Source of the DNA: Streptosporangiaceae bacterium NEAU-GS5
Lineage (GTDB): Bacteria > Actinomycetota > Actinomycetes > Streptosporangiales > Streptosporangiaceae
Direction of reading: 5' to 3'
Assembly (NCBI GenBank): GCA_017592665.1
Contig: JAGFNW010000001.1
Span: 857,458-921,457, forward strand
Length of the DNA: 64,000 bases
The translations under genes were made by a program, and so were the position numbers. Shown one piece after another: positions 8,199 through 17,446 of this stretch. Under the pieces are notes generated by a model that saw only the letters and a program-made list of their open reading frames with translations, was not told the DNA's origin and ran no database searches. The stretch's first letter is position 1, and each line of letters opens with the position of its first letter.

Positions 8199-9935
8199 GT
8201 GCGCAAAGTGCTGATCGCCAACCGCGGCGAGATAGCGGTGCGGATCGCCCGGGCGTGCCGGGACGCGGGCCTCGACAGCGTCGCCGTGTACGCCGACCAA
8301 GACCTCGACGCGCTGCATGTGCGCGTGGCCGACGAGGCGTACGCGTTGCACGGGCAGAGCCCGGCCGACACCTACCTGGCCATCGACAAGCTGCTGGATG
8401 TGGCCAAGCGCACGGGAGCCGACGCCGTGCATCCCGGCTACGGCTTCCTGGCGGAGAACGCCGACTTCGCCGCCGCCGTGCTGGCGGCCGGGCTGACGTG
8501 GATCGGGCCGCCGCCGGCGGCGATCCAGGCGCTGGGCGACAAGGTCCAGGCCCGGCACATCGCGCAGCGCGTGGGCGCGCCGCTGGTCGCCGGCACCCCC
8601 GACCCCGTCGCCGGCGTCGACGAGGTGGTCGCCTTCGCGACGGAGCATGGGCTGCCGATCGCGATCAAAGCGGCGTTCGGCGGTGGCGGGCGCGGGTTGA
8701 AGGTGGCCCGGACGCTGGAGGAGATCCCCGACCTGTACGAGAGCGCGGTGCGCGAGGCGGTCACCGCGTTCGGGCGCGGCGAGTGCTTCGTCGAGCGCTA
8801 TCTCGATCGGCCGCGCCACGTCGAGACCCAGTGTCTGGCCGACACACACGGCAACGTGGTCGTGGTCAGCACCCGCGACTGCTCGCTCCAGCGCCGCCAC
8901 CAGAAGCTGGTCGAGGAGGCGCCCGCGCCGTTCCTCACCGACGACCAGGTGGCTCTGCTCTACCACAGCTCGAAGGCGATTTTGCAGGCCGCGGGCTACG
9001 TCGGCGCGGGCACCTGCGAGTTCCTGGTCGGCCAGGACGGCACGATCTCGTTCCTCGAGGTCAACACCCGGCTCCAGGTGGAACATCCGGTCAGCGAAGA
9101 GGTCTCCGGCATCGATCTCGTACGCGAGATGTTCCGGATCGCCTCCGGCGAAGCCCTGGGCTACGACGACCCGGCGCTCCGCGGGCACTCGATCGAGTTC
9201 CGGATCAACGCCGAGGACGCTGGGCGCGGTTTCCTTCCGGCGCCCGGGACGATCACGGCCATGCGCGTCCCGTCGGGTCCTGGTGTCCGTCTTGACTCCG
9301 GCTACGAGACCGGGATGACCGTGCCGCAGTCCTTCGACTCGCTCGTTGCCAAGCTGATCGTCACCGGGGCCACCCGTGAGCAGGCGCTCGAACGCTCCCG
9401 GCGCGCGCTCGCCGAGTTCGAGATCGAGGGCATGCCCACGGTCCTGCCCTTCCACCAGGCCGTCGTCGCCGACCCGGCCTTCGCCGCCGACTTCAGCGTG
9501 CACACGAGGTGGATCGAGACCGAGTTCATCAACACGATCCCGCCGTATTCCGGCCCGGCCGAGGACGCCGAGCCTGCCGAGCGTGACCGGATCACGGTCG
9601 AGGTCGGCGGCAAGCGGCTCGAGGTCGTGCTGCCCGCCGTCCTGGCCTCCCGTACGGAATCCAGGAAAGCCGCCCCCCGGCGGGCGGGCGGGGGGACCAA
9701 GAAGGCCGTGGCAAGCGGCGACGCGCTGGTCAGCCCGATGCAGGGAACGATCGTCAAGATCGTCGCATCGGACGGTGACACGGTCGCGGCCGGGGACACC
9801 ATCGTCGTGCTCGAGGCGATGAAAATGGAGCAGCCACTCACCGCTCACAAGGCGGGCACGATCACCGGACTCAGCGCCGCCCCAGGTCAGACGGTCACGG
9901 CCGGGGCGACCATCTGTGAGATCAAAGACGCCTGA
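8199..9935 (+). CDS. accA3: Biotin-dependent acetyl/propionyl-CoA carboxylase alpha subunit
   Basis: This cytoplasmic subunit carboxylates biotin with bicarbonate and ATP and carries it on its own carrier domain, feeding a separate beta subunit that makes malonyl- or methylmalonyl-CoA. The 578-residue product has a biotin carboxylase N-terminus ([12 protein letters not shown] at the start, [10 protein letters not shown], the [11 protein letters not shown]-grasp loop, [12 protein letters not shown]) and a C-terminal biotinyl domain with EAMKMEQP, where Lys542 should be biotinylated. Length fits AccA3/PccA. GTG 8199 is preceded by GGAAGGGA. No beta subunit or biotin ligase gene is nearby, so the exact substrate is not determined by context. 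Confidence 0.93.
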   Translation: MRKVLIANRGEIAVRIARACRDAGLDSVAVYADQDLDALHVRVADEAYALHGQSPADTYLAIDKLLDVAKRTGADAVHPGYGFLAENADFAAAVLAAGLTWIGPPPAAIQALGDKVQARHIAQRVGAPLVAGTPDPVAGVDEVVAFATEHGLPIAIKAAFGGGGRGLKVARTLEEIPDLYESAVREAVTAFGRGECFVERYLDRPRHVETQCLADTHGNVVVVSTRDCSLQRRHQKLVEEAPAPFLTDDQVALLYHSSKAILQAAGYVGAGTCEFLVGQDGTISFLEVNTRLQVEHPVSEEVSGIDLVREMFRIASGEALGYDDPALRGHSIEFRINAEDAGRGFLPAPGTITAMRVPSGPGVRLDSGYETGMTVPQSFDSLVAKLIVTGATREQALERSRRALAEFEIEGMPTVLPFHQAVVADPAFAADFSVHTRWIETEFINTIPPYSGPAEDAEPAERDRITVEVGGKRLEVVLPAVLASRTESRKAAPRRAGGGTKKAVASGDALVSPMQGTIVKIVASDGDTVAAGDTIVVLEAMKMEQPLTAHKAGTITGLSAAPGQTVTAGATICEIKDA

Positions 9936-10011
9936 CCGCTTGGATAGGGTAGTCGGTCATAGGAACGTTTCCGTGTCGCCATTCGTCATGAAGGGCGAGG
10001 AGGCTTAAGCC

Positions 10012-11436
10012 GTGACCATTACCCATCCGCTGGGCCGCGTGGGCGCCGCCGTAGCGGCGCTGTTCGTCGGCCTGCTCGCGCTATTCGCGCTTTCCCCGGC
10101 CGCCGCGCACGCAGCCGCTGCTCCCGCTCCGCCTACCCCGGCGCAGGTCGTGGCAGCGTGGAAGACGGGGAATCCGCTGTACGTCGTCGATGGCTCCGCG
10201 CTCTCCAGCAAGGAGGCGTCGGATATCAGCGACACGCTGAAGGAATATCGCAACCGCAACATCTACGCGGTGGCTCTGCCTGACGGCACCATCACCACGT
10301 CGAGCGCGGCCAGCACCTACCTGAGGTCGCTGTCCAACGCGCTCCGCGACGCCGGAAAGTCGGAGAACGTCGTAGCCGCGCTCGACGGCAAGACGCTCTT
10401 CGCGGGCTCCAACTATGTCCAGGCCGGCCGCCTCGCAAGCCTTGCCACCGGCGCCAACAAGGACGTCGTGAGCGGGATGCAGGACTTCGCCAAGCGCGTC
10501 GACCTCGCCGCGCAGCGTAACCCTGATGCCCTCAAGAACGATCCGGTCGGCGGCGGGGGCGGCGGCGCCGGTGTCCTGATCGGCATCGGAGCGGTGGCGG
10601 TCATCGGAGGTGGCGGTTTGTGGATCATCTCGCGCCGGATGAAGCGGCAGCGTGAGGCCAAGGCGGCGGCTGAACTCGCCGCCGTGAGCAAGACCGTGGA
10701 AGAGGACGTCACAAAGTTCGGTGAGGAGATCACCGCGCTCGACATGGACGTCAGGATGTTGCCGGCGGGCTCCGACACGACGGGCGACTGGCAGCGCGCG
10801 CTCGACTCCTACGAGCGGGCCAAGACCGAGCTGGACGCCGTCAAGCGGCCCGAGGATCTGCGCACCGTGACGGCCACCCTGGAAGACGGGCGTTATGCCC
10901 TTGCCTGTGTGAAGGCCCGCGTCAACAACCAGGCGGTGCCCGAGCGGCGGCCCCCGTGCTTCTTCAACCCGCAGCACGGCCCGTCCGTGCGCGACGTGCG
11001 CTGGGCCCCGCCCGGCGGCGCGGCGCGCGAGGTCCCGGCCTGCGCTATGGACGCCGAGGCCGTCGAGCGCGGCTTCGACCCGCAGATGCGCGAGGTCGTG
11101 ACGGTAGGCGGCCAGCGCATGCCTTACTGGAACGCCGGCCCGGCCTACCAGCCCTACGCCTCCGGCTACTACGGCGGCTTCGGCGGCGACCTGCTGACCG
11201 GCATGCTGGTCGGCACGCTGCTCGGCAGCTCGTTCGGCGGCTGGGGTTACGGCGGCGTGGGCGGCTACGGCTCCGGCTACGACGCCGGCTACCAGCAGGG
11301 CGTCGAGTCCGGCGGAGGTGACTTCGGCGGCGGCGGAGACTGGGGCGGCGGTGGCGGCGACTTCGGCGGCGGAGGCGGTGGCGACTGGGGTGGCGGTGAC
11401 TTCGGCGGCGGCGACTTCGGCGGCGGAGATTGGTAA
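10012..11436 (+). CDS. Secreted TPM-like membrane protein with glycine-rich tail
   Basis: A 474-residue protein of uncertain function. A signal peptide (about 1-36, ending AAAHAAA) leads to an extracellular domain resembling the TPM fold, a (Gly)6 hinge and one membrane helix (about 183-207) followed by RRMKRQR. Next is a helical cytoplasmic module (about 215-300), then a segment with CFFNPQHGPSVRDVRW and VPACAMDA, and finally a Gly/Asp/Phe-rich repeat tail (about 375-474) typical of TPM-domain proteins. GTG 10012 follows GAGGAGG. The cytoplasmic module (EEDVTKFGEEI...DWQRALDSYE) recurs in the protein encoded at 11802-12986. Confidence 0.75.
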   Translation: MTITHPLGRVGAAVAALFVGLLALFALSPAAAHAAAAPAPPTPAQVVAAWKTGNPLYVVDGSALSSKEASDISDTLKEYRNRNIYAVALPDGTITTSSAASTYLRSLSNALRDAGKSENVVAALDGKTLFAGSNYVQAGRLASLATGANKDVVSGMQDFAKRVDLAAQRNPDALKNDPVGGGGGGAGVLIGIGAVAVIGGGGLWIISRRMKRQREAKAAAELAAVSKTVEEDVTKFGEEITALDMDVRMLPAGSDTTGDWQRALDSYERAKTELDAVKRPEDLRTVTATLEDGRYALACVKARVNNQAVPERRPPCFFNPQHGPSVRDVRWAPPGGAAREVPACAMDAEAVERGFDPQMREVVTVGGQRMPYWNAGPAYQPYASGYYGGFGGDLLTGMLVGTLLGSSFGGWGYGGVGGYGSGYDAGYQQGVESGGGDFGGGGDWGGGGGDFGGGGGGDWGGGDFGGGDFGGGDW

Positions 11437-11451
11437 TCCGGCCCGCCCTGC

Positions 11452-11636
11452 GATCCGTTCTGCTGGTCAGCGGTCCATCATGAAGTGCGTTCCGCTGGTC
11501 AGTAGTCCCATCATGAAGTGCGCTCTGCTGGTCAGCGGTCCATCCTGAAATCCGTTCCGCTGGTCAGTAGTCCCATCCTGAGACCCGTTCCGCTCGTAAG
11601 CGGTTCGTTCTGAAATCCGTTCCGCCGCAAGCGGCG
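11452..11636. repeat. Six tandem units of 31-33 bp, arranged as a 65-bp dimer repeat
   Basis: Units of the form CCGTTCCGCTGGTCAG followed alternately by CGGTCC or TAGTCCC and then ATCATGAAG/ATCCTGAAA occur back to back between two paralogous genes. The alternation shows that a two-unit block was duplicated. There are no spacers, so this is not a CRISPR array. The last units contain small hairpins such as CCGCT-CGTA-AGCGG. The 365-base gap between the genes contains only this array and the hairpin at 11692. Confidence 0.8.
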
Positions 11637-11691
11637 ACCGGCCCTTTCGCCCAGGTGACCGGTCGATCCGTCTCCTTGCAGCAGAGCATCT

Positions 11692-11725
11692 CGAGACCCC
11701 GGTGGCACATGCCCCCGGGGTCTCG
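11692..11725 (+). terminator. Strong hairpin, possible terminator
   Basis: CGAGACCCCGG (11692-11702) pairs perfectly with CCGGGGTCTCG (11715-11725) across a 12-base loop. It is followed by GGCATTTC rather than a run of T, so it may end transcription weakly or act as a 5' leader structure for the pentapeptide gene about 75 bases downstream. Confidence 0.5.
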
Positions 11726-11801
11726 GGCATTTCAAGCGACCTGTAAGCCGACGTGTAAGCCGACGTGGGAGACTCTGGGCGTTCCCTCCAGGAGGCACCC
11801 C

Positions 11802-12986
11802 TTGCGTCGTTTCATCCCCCTCGTCTCCCTCGTTTCCCTCGCCCTGCTCGCCGTACTCTCCCCGGCCGCGCATGCGGCCGCGGCCGCCGCAGCGCCCTGT
11901 AAGCCCGGCAGTGGACCGAATCTCCGTGGCAAGAATTTCACCAGCGGATCTCTCCCCGCCTCACTGCGCTGCGCCGACCTGACCGGCGCGAAGCTGGACG
12001 GCGTCGACCTGACGCAGAAGGATCTGACCGGGGCGATCCTGCGGAACGCCTCGCTGACGGAGGCAGACCTGACGCAGGCCTACCTGGAGTACGCCGACCT
12101 CCGCGGCGCCGATCTCACCGAGGCCGACCTCGGCCAGTTGCGGGCCAAGCAGGCCGACCTGCGCAAGGCGATCCTGGTCGACGCGGACGCCGGCCAGGCC
12201 GAGTTCCCCCACGCCGACCTGTCGGGGGCCTTCCTGACCCGTGCCGTGCTCACCCAGGCCAACCTCACCGACGCCAAGCTGGTCGACGCCGACCTGCGCG
12301 AGGCCAACCTCACCCAGGTCAAGGCCCGCACCGCCGACTTCACCCGGGCCAAGCTCAACGGGGTCTCGGCCACCTCGGGCTCGTTCCAGCACGCCACCTT
12401 CGTCGACGCCGACCTGACGAAGGGCAAGTTCACCGTCGCCGACATGCAGGGCGCCGACCTCACGGGCGCGATCGTCGAAGGCACGTCGTTCACGATGGCC
12501 CAGGATCTCGATCTCACCGGCGTACGGGGTGAAGGGTCCGACCTGCCGACGGACGCGATCACCCATGAGGCTCGCGAACCCGGCGAAACAGGTGACCCGA
12601 TCAACGTCGAGCCCGCCAGCCGGCCTGACCCCAAGCTCGGCGCGATGATCCTGGTCGTGGCCAGCGCCGTCGGGCTCGTGGCGACGCTGCTCATCTGGGG
12701 CGCGTCGGCCCGGCGGCGCAAGCGCGAGGCTGCGTACATGGCCGTCGCCCGCGCCCAGGCCGAGGAGGACGTGACCCGCTTCGGCGAGGAGATCGACACG
12801 CTCGACTTCGACATGAAGGTCAACCAGGTCAGCGGGCCCACGCACGACTGGCGGATCGCCCTCGACGCGTACGAGGCGGCAAAGCGCGCCCTTGCGGTGG
12901 CGCGGACCCGCTACGAGTTGTACGGCGTGGCGAACGCCGTGCAGCAGGGCCGCGCCGCCCTCACCCGGGTCAGGGCGCTGCGCTGA
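11802..12986 (+). CDS. Secreted pentapeptide-repeat membrane protein
   Basis: A 394-residue protein with a signal peptide (about 1-25), an extracellular right-handed quadrilateral helix made of A(D/N)Lxx pentapeptides (about 50-235; runs such as ADLTGAKLDGVDLTQKDL), one membrane helix (about 278-298, IWGASARRRKR at its cytoplasmic end) and a cytoplasmic helical module. TTG 11802 is chosen because AGGAGG sits six bases before it and the signal peptide begins there; an upstream ATG would put 49 unrelated residues first. The final 75 residues (EEDVTRFGEEID...DWRIALDAYEAAKRAL) match the module in the preceding protein. The 3' end of the gene forms the first copy of a tandem hairpin repeat. Function unknown. 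Confidence 0.8.
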   Translation: MRRFIPLVSLVSLALLAVLSPAAHAAAAAAAPCKPGSGPNLRGKNFTSGSLPASLRCADLTGAKLDGVDLTQKDLTGAILRNASLTEADLTQAYLEYADLRGADLTEADLGQLRAKQADLRKAILVDADAGQAEFPHADLSGAFLTRAVLTQANLTDAKLVDADLREANLTQVKARTADFTRAKLNGVSATSGSFQHATFVDADLTKGKFTVADMQGADLTGAIVEGTSFTMAQDLDLTGVRGEGSDLPTDAITHEAREPGETGDPINVEPASRPDPKLGAMILVVASAVGLVATLLIWGASARRRKREAAYMAVARAQAEEDVTRFGEEIDTLDFDMKVNQVSGPTHDWRIALDAYEAAKRALAVARTRYELYGVANAVQQGRAALTRVRALR

Positions 12987-13101
12987 CCCAGCCACGATGA
13001 ACCCGGGTCAGGGCCCTGCGCTGACCCGGCAACGACGAACCGGGTCAGGGCGCTGCGCTGACCCGGCTGCGACAAACCCTGGTCAGTGCCCTGCGGTGAC
13101 C
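12967..13101. repeat. Four tandem palindromic units between convergent genes
   Basis: A 23-bp near-palindrome with arms GGGTCAG and CTGACCC occurs at 12967-12989, 13005-13027, 13042-13064 and, degenerate, 13079-13101, spaced 37-38 bp. Each can form a hairpin. The first copy encodes the last residues and stop codon of the pentapeptide gene and the last overlaps the stop of the dehydrogenase gene, so the array probably grew by duplication of gene ends and now acts as a bidirectional terminator. Confidence 0.8.
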
Positions 13102-14450
13102 GGTGCTCCGTGGCTGACGCCGAGAGCCCGGTATTCCCATCCGGCGGCGCGCCAGGCTTCGGGGTCGAGCGCGTGCCGGCCGTCGACGATTCGCCGGTGC
13201 CGGACCACCTCGGCCAGCGCCGCCGGGTCGACCTCGCGGAACTCGGCCCACTCGGTCAGCAGCACCACGACATCGGCATCCTGCGCCACGTCGAGCGCGC
13301 TGACGCCGTAGCGCAGCTCGGGGTAGGCGCGGCGGGCGTTGTCGAGCGCGGCCGGATCGTACACGCGGACGTTGGCCCCGAGCCCGTGCATGGTCCTGGC
13401 AACATCCAGGGCCGGAGCGTCGCGGATGTCGTCGGAGTTGGGCTTGAACGCCGCGCCCAGGCAGGCGATCTTCTTTCCGTCGAGCTGGCCGCCCAGCAGC
13501 TCCCTGACCAGGTCGATGGTGCGTGACCTGCGCCGCCGGTTGATCGCGTCGACCTCGCGGAGGAACGAGACCGCCTGGCCGACGCCGATCTCCTCGGCGC
13601 GGTGCGCGAAGGCGCGGATGTCCTTCGGCAGGCAGCCGCCGCCGAAGCCGAGGCCCGGCTGCAGGAACCGGCCGCCGATCCGGTCGTCGTGCGCGAGGGC
13701 CTTGGCCAGGTCGCGGACGTCGGCGCCGGTGGCCTCGCAGACCTCGGCCATCGCGTTGATGTACGAGATCTTGGTGGCGAGGAACGAGTTGGCCGCCACC
13801 TTCACCAGCTCGGCCGTCGCGAGGTCGGTCACCACAAGCGGCGTACCAAGGTCGAGGATGGGCCGGAAGGCCGCCGACAGCCGCTCACGGGCCCACTCGG
13901 AGGCGACGCCGAAGACGAGCCGGTCCGGCTGGAGCGTGTCGTCGACCGCGAAGCCCTCGCGCAGGAACTCGGGGTTCCAGGCCAGCTCCACCTCCTCCCC
14001 CGCCGGGGCGAGCGCGCGCAGGATGCCGGTCAGCCGCGCGGCCGTGCCCACCGGCACGGTCGACTTGCCGACGACCAGACAGCGCCGGGTCAAATGGGCG
14101 GCCAGCCCCTCGATGGCGGCCTCCACGTAGCTCAGGTCGCATGCGTCCGAGCCGGGCTGCTGCGGCGTGCCCACGCAGACGAAGTGCACGTCGCCGTGCT
14201 CGGCGGCCTCGGCATAGCTGGTGGTGAATCGGAGACGTCCCGATTCCAAGGCCTTGGCCAGCAGCTCGGGCAACCCGGGCTCGAAGAAGGGCACTTCGCC
14301 GGCTTGCAGGCGCTCGATCTTGCGGGCGTCCACGTCGAGGCCGACCACGTCGAAGCCCAAAGACGCCATGCATACCGCATGGGTGGCCCCTAGGTAGCCG
14401 GTCCCGATCACAGTCAGCTTCGGGGGCGCCGCCCCGCCCTCATTGTTCAT
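13083..14450 (-). CDS. UDP-glucose/GDP-mannose 6-dehydrogenase family enzyme
   Basis: Oxidises a nucleotide sugar at C6 with two NAD+ to give a nucleotide uronic acid, most likely UDP-glucuronate. The 455-residue product has the Rossmann motif GTGYLG (16-21), the central ELVKVAANSFLATKISYINA helix and the catalytic cysteine Cys273 in GFGGGCLPKD. Start ATG 14450 overlaps the TGA of the upstream gene as ATGA, the usual sign of coupled translation; a TTG at 14456 is possible. It is the last gene of the five-gene operon beginning at 20659 and would supply the activated uronate for its glycosyltransferase. GDP-mannose specificity, as in AlgD, cannot be excluded from sequence. Confidence 0.88.
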   Translation of the reverse strand: MNNEGGAAPPKLTVIGTGYLGATHAVCMASLGFDVVGLDVDARKIERLQAGEVPFFEPGLPELLAKALESGRLRFTTSYAEAAEHGDVHFVCVGTPQQPGSDACDLSYVEAAIEGLAAHLTRRCLVVGKSTVPVGTAARLTGILRALAPAGEEVELAWNPEFLREGFAVDDTLQPDRLVFGVASEWARERLSAAFRPILDLGTPLVVTDLATAELVKVAANSFLATKISYINAMAEVCEATGADVRDLAKALAHDDRIGGRFLQPGLGFGGGCLPKDIRAFAHRAEEIGVGQAVSFLREVDAINRRRRSRTIDLVRELLGGQLDGKKIACLGAAFKPNSDDIRDAPALDVARTMHGLGANVRVYDPAALDNARRAYPELRYGVSALDVAQDADVVVLLTEWAEFREVDPAALAEVVRHRRIVDGRHALDPEAWRAAGWEYRALGVSHGAPVTAGH

Positions 14451-15568
14451 GAACAACCATCTTTCTTAGTGAGCGAGCCACCTGTGACCTTGTTGTCACA
14501 GGCGATCGTGTTGCCCCCGACGGTGTCGTTGATACCAACCCCACCTGAATTCCCGAGGTCGATGATGTTGGCCCGGAAGGTGTTACCCGTCCCCCAGCCG
14601 TTCACGATCTCGTGGGTCTGGAATCCGTCCCCGTTCGTGTTGCTGCCGGTGTTGTGCTCGATCAGATAGTCGTTGCCCTTGACGTCGACCCAGGAGTCGT
14701 TGTGCTTGGAGCCGCCGAGGCCCGAGCCGTCGAAGATGTTGCCGACGATCGTGCCGCCGGTCGTCCCCTCCTTGATGTCGACCGCTTCCGCCGTGGCCTT
14801 GATGACGTTGCCGCGGACGAGGTTGCGGTCGCTGCGGTCCATCTGGCCGCCGGAGAAGGAGGCCCAGTTGCTGCGCGCGGTGCCGAGATAGACGCCTTCG
14901 CCGAACTTCTCCCGGCGCAGCCCGGTCGAGTAGACGGTGCAGTACTGGACCGTGTTGTCGGTGCTGAAGTTCCGCAGGTGAATCGCCTCGTCGCCGATGT
15001 CGTGCACGGTCAGGCCCTGGATCACGGTGTGCGTGGTCTTGTCGGCCATGACGCCTTTCTGGCTGTTGCGCACCGTGAAGCCGATCAGCCGCCAGTGGCC
15101 GACCCCGTCGAGGTGGAAGGCGTAGCCCTTCTTCACTCCCCCGCCGTCGATGATCGCCTCGGCCGGGCCGCAGACGAAGATCGGCTTGTCCTCGGTCCCG
15201 GAGATGCTCGCGACGAAGCGGCCGAAGTAGACACCCGCCTCCAGCTTGATCACCGCGCCGGGCTCGACCTGGTCGAGCGCCTTGGCGAGACCCGTGGCGT
15301 CCCGTACGGTGACCGTGGCCTCGGGGCAGTCGATCTTCCCTTCACCGGCGGGCACCGCCACACCCGGCGCCTGTCCAGCGGGGCTGAACACATCCGCCTC
15401 CTCCGGATCCTCCTCGACCTGCGACGTCTTCGGCACATCCGTGCGCGGGGCGATGTCCTCGCCCACGGAGCCCGCCTCGTCTCCGCCCTTGAACAGGCCG
15501 TGCAGCAGGACCACCACGAGCACAGTGCCCACGACTCCGGCGACCAGTCCCGCCAGGGTTCGTCCCAT
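14447..15568 (-). CDS. Membrane-anchored right-handed beta-helix protein (polysaccharide lyase-like)
   Basis: A 373-residue protein with an N-terminal membrane anchor (about 5-26), an acidic linker and a parallel beta-helix domain (about 80-373). Runs such as AIIDGGGVKKGYAFHLDGV, GHWRLIGFTVRNSQKGV, EGVYLGTARSNW and AVDIKEGTTGG resemble pectate-lyase/chondroitinase-B-type folds. Two cysteines near the C-terminus (ACDNK, GCS) may form a disulfide. Activity on the operon's own polymer, as a lyase or epimerase, is inference; no catalytic triad can be assigned by eye. It starts 3 bases after the stop of the upstream gene and overlaps the dehydrogenase start. Confidence 0.75.
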   Translation of the reverse strand: MGRTLAGLVAGVVGTVLVVVLLHGLFKGGDEAGSVGEDIAPRTDVPKTSQVEEDPEEADVFSPAGQAPGVAVPAGEGKIDCPEATVTVRDATGLAKALDQVEPGAVIKLEAGVYFGRFVASISGTEDKPIFVCGPAEAIIDGGGVKKGYAFHLDGVGHWRLIGFTVRNSQKGVMADKTTHTVIQGLTVHDIGDEAIHLRNFSTDNTVQYCTVYSTGLRREKFGEGVYLGTARSNWASFSGGQMDRSDRNLVRGNVIKATAEAVDIKEGTTGGTIVGNIFDGSGLGGSKHNDSWVDVKGNDYLIEHNTGSNTNGDGFQTHEIVNGWGTGNTFRANIIDLGNSGGVGINDTVGGNTIACDNKVTGGSLTKKDGCS

Positions 15569-15571
15569 CGG

Positions 15572-17446
15572 TCAGCCCCTTCCCGACAGCTGCCGGACCG
15601 GGCGTTCCGCCATCGGCCGCTGATTCTCGTACGGATTGACGATCTTGCGGCCGATGCGCGGGCCATCACCACCCAGTGCCCGCAGAGCGGAGATCACGAC
15701 CAGCGCGAGGACACCCGCCCAGATGAGGTTCATGGGTTTGGCGATCCGCTTCACCGTGGTCCAGAAGCCGGCCGTGTTCTCCCAGCCGTGCGTGTTGTTC
15801 TGGGCGACCTGCACCGTGCCGAGGGCGCGTTTGGTGTCGAGCGCGCTGCGGCCGGCGCCGCCCAGGGTGTTCCCGGTGATCTTGGTGCCGTCAGCCGCGC
15901 CGAGCAGTGAGATCGCGTGCAGCGACGCCGACTGCACGGTGTTGCCGGAGATCGTGGCGTCCGAGTCGCGCAGGTAGATCGCGGTCTGAGCGCCGTTGAC
16001 GATGTTGCCGCTGATCTGGGCGCCGCGGACCTGGTCGCGGAGCGAGATGCCCTGGCTGCGCTGCCCCGAGAGGCGGTTGCCGGAGACCTGCACCTTGGTG
16101 GCGTCCTTGCTCACCACGATGCCCATCTCGCCGCCGACGACCTCGCTGGTCTGTACGGCGAGCTTGACGCCGCCCTGGATCTCCACCCCGTAGCGGGCGT
16201 TGTCGCGGGCCACGCTGCTGATCACCGAGCTGCCGCCGAAGGCGCGCAGCGACTCCCCGGACGCCGACGGGCCCTGCGCGAGCGGCAGGCCGTTCAGGGT
16301 GAAGCCGTTGCCGCCGTTGTGCTCGGCGGTCGAGCCGGTGATCGTGACGTTCTGGGTGCCGCGGGACAGCACGAAACCGTCGCCGCGGCTGCCGATCACG
16401 GTCGTGTTCTCGATCGAGGCGTTGCGGGCGAACCGGTGCAACAGCACGCCGTGCACCAGGCTGCCGGTGACGTGCACGTTGGTGATCTGGGTCTCGTTCG
16501 AGGCCGTGATGAAGACGCCGTACGCGTTGCCGTCGATCTTCGTGTCCGTGATGACCCCGGTGACGAGGTTGGCCTCGGGCAGCTGATAGACCGCCTTGGC
16601 GTGCCCGGCCCCATCCGTCACCTCGACCTGGTCATCGGAGCCGCCGCCCGGCGCGAGCGTGCCGTCGGGCATGAGCACCGCCCGCTGGGCGAGAACGGGG
16701 TTGACGGCCGGCTGCGTGGTCAGCGCCGGCCGGTCGCTGCCGGTCAGCGCGAGGCCGCCGGTCCGTCCACTCCAGAAGCCGAGATCCTGCACGATCGCGT
16801 GGCTCATCCGCAGTTCCCCGCCGACCGCGCGGATGTAGGCGCGGCCGTCGGCGACCTTGGTGTCGGCCGTTCGCGCGTGCGGATCCCAACTGGTGAACCG
16901 CACGGGATTCTGCGCCGACCCGTTGACGCGGATGCTCGCGCCGAAGCCGACGATCGACACGAACGCCCCCGGCTCGCTGCGCATCCGGATCACCAGCGGG
17001 CCGGTGGCGTTCTGCAGCACCAGCTTGGCGCCGGGGCCGAGGAAGACGTTGATGCCGAGCAGATACGACCCGTCCTTCTGCTTCTGGAACTCCTCCATTC
17101 CGAGCCGTTCCAGGTCGGCGACCCGATAGGGCTCGCGTCGCTGCGGGAGCACGAGCGTCCGGCCGTTGGCCGAGCTGGAGATGTGCGGGACGCGCGCGGC
17201 CGTCGCGGCCGGGCCACCGCGTGACACCGCCGAGGCCAGCGTGGCGCGGGTCTGCATGATCCGCAGGTCTTCCTGGTCGACCAGGGTCGACTCCTGCTGC
17301 GCGTCCGCCTGTGTCACGTCGTTGACGCCGGGCGGCGGGGGCGGGCGGTCGGTGTACGACAAGTAGGCCCACGTGCCCGCCGCGGAGAGCGCCAGCACGA
17401 ACATCGTCAGAAGCCGCCGGCCACGTGGCCGCGATTCGCCGCTCAT
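15572..17446 (-). CDS. Membrane-anchored parallel beta-helix protein, paralogue 2
   Basis: A 624-residue protein: N-terminal anchor or signal (about 12-31), a short helical segment (QQESTLVDQEDLRIMQTRATL), a long beta-helix of NosD/PbH1-type turns (VHVTGSLVHGVLLHRFARNASIE and many similar), a C-terminal membrane helix and a basic cytoplasmic tail ending IVNPYENQRPMAERPVRQL. The overall plan matches the upstream protein, so the two are tandem duplicates. Alginate C5-epimerases use such folds, which makes a polymer-modifying role plausible but unproven. ATG 17446 shares one base with the upstream TGA (TGATG) and has GGGAGG before it; the much longer open frame upstream is a shadow of the neighbour. 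Confidence 0.78.
   Translation of the reverse strand: MSGESRPRGRRLLTMFVLALSAAGTWAYLSYTDRPPPPPGVNDVTQADAQQESTLVDQEDLRIMQTRATLASAVSRGGPAATAARVPHISSSANGRTLVLPQRREPYRVADLERLGMEEFQKQKDGSYLLGINVFLGPGAKLVLQNATGPLVIRMRSEPGAFVSIVGFGASIRVNGSAQNPVRFTSWDPHARTADTKVADGRAYIRAVGGELRMSHAIVQDLGFWSGRTGGLALTGSDRPALTTQPAVNPVLAQRAVLMPDGTLAPGGGSDDQVEVTDGAGHAKAVYQLPEANLVTGVITDTKIDGNAYGVFITASNETQITNVHVTGSLVHGVLLHRFARNASIENTTVIGSRGDGFVLSRGTQNVTITGSTAEHNGGNGFTLNGLPLAQGPSASGESLRAFGGSSVISSVARDNARYGVEIQGGVKLAVQTSEVVGGEMGIVVSKDATKVQVSGNRLSGQRSQGISLRDQVRGAQISGNIVNGAQTAIYLRDSDATISGNTVQSASLHAISLLGAADGTKITGNTLGGAGRSALDTKRALGTVQVAQNNTHGWENTAGFWTTVKRIAKPMNLIWAGVLALVVISALRALGGDGPRIGRKIVNPYENQRPMAERPVRQLSGRG

Noticed and set aside
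7557..9848. 763-codon minus-strand open frame with TTARAP repeats
   Set aside because: It is the antisense of the biotin carboxylase gene joined to the minisatellite; no ribosome binding site and no domain. The carboxylase on the plus strand is unambiguous.
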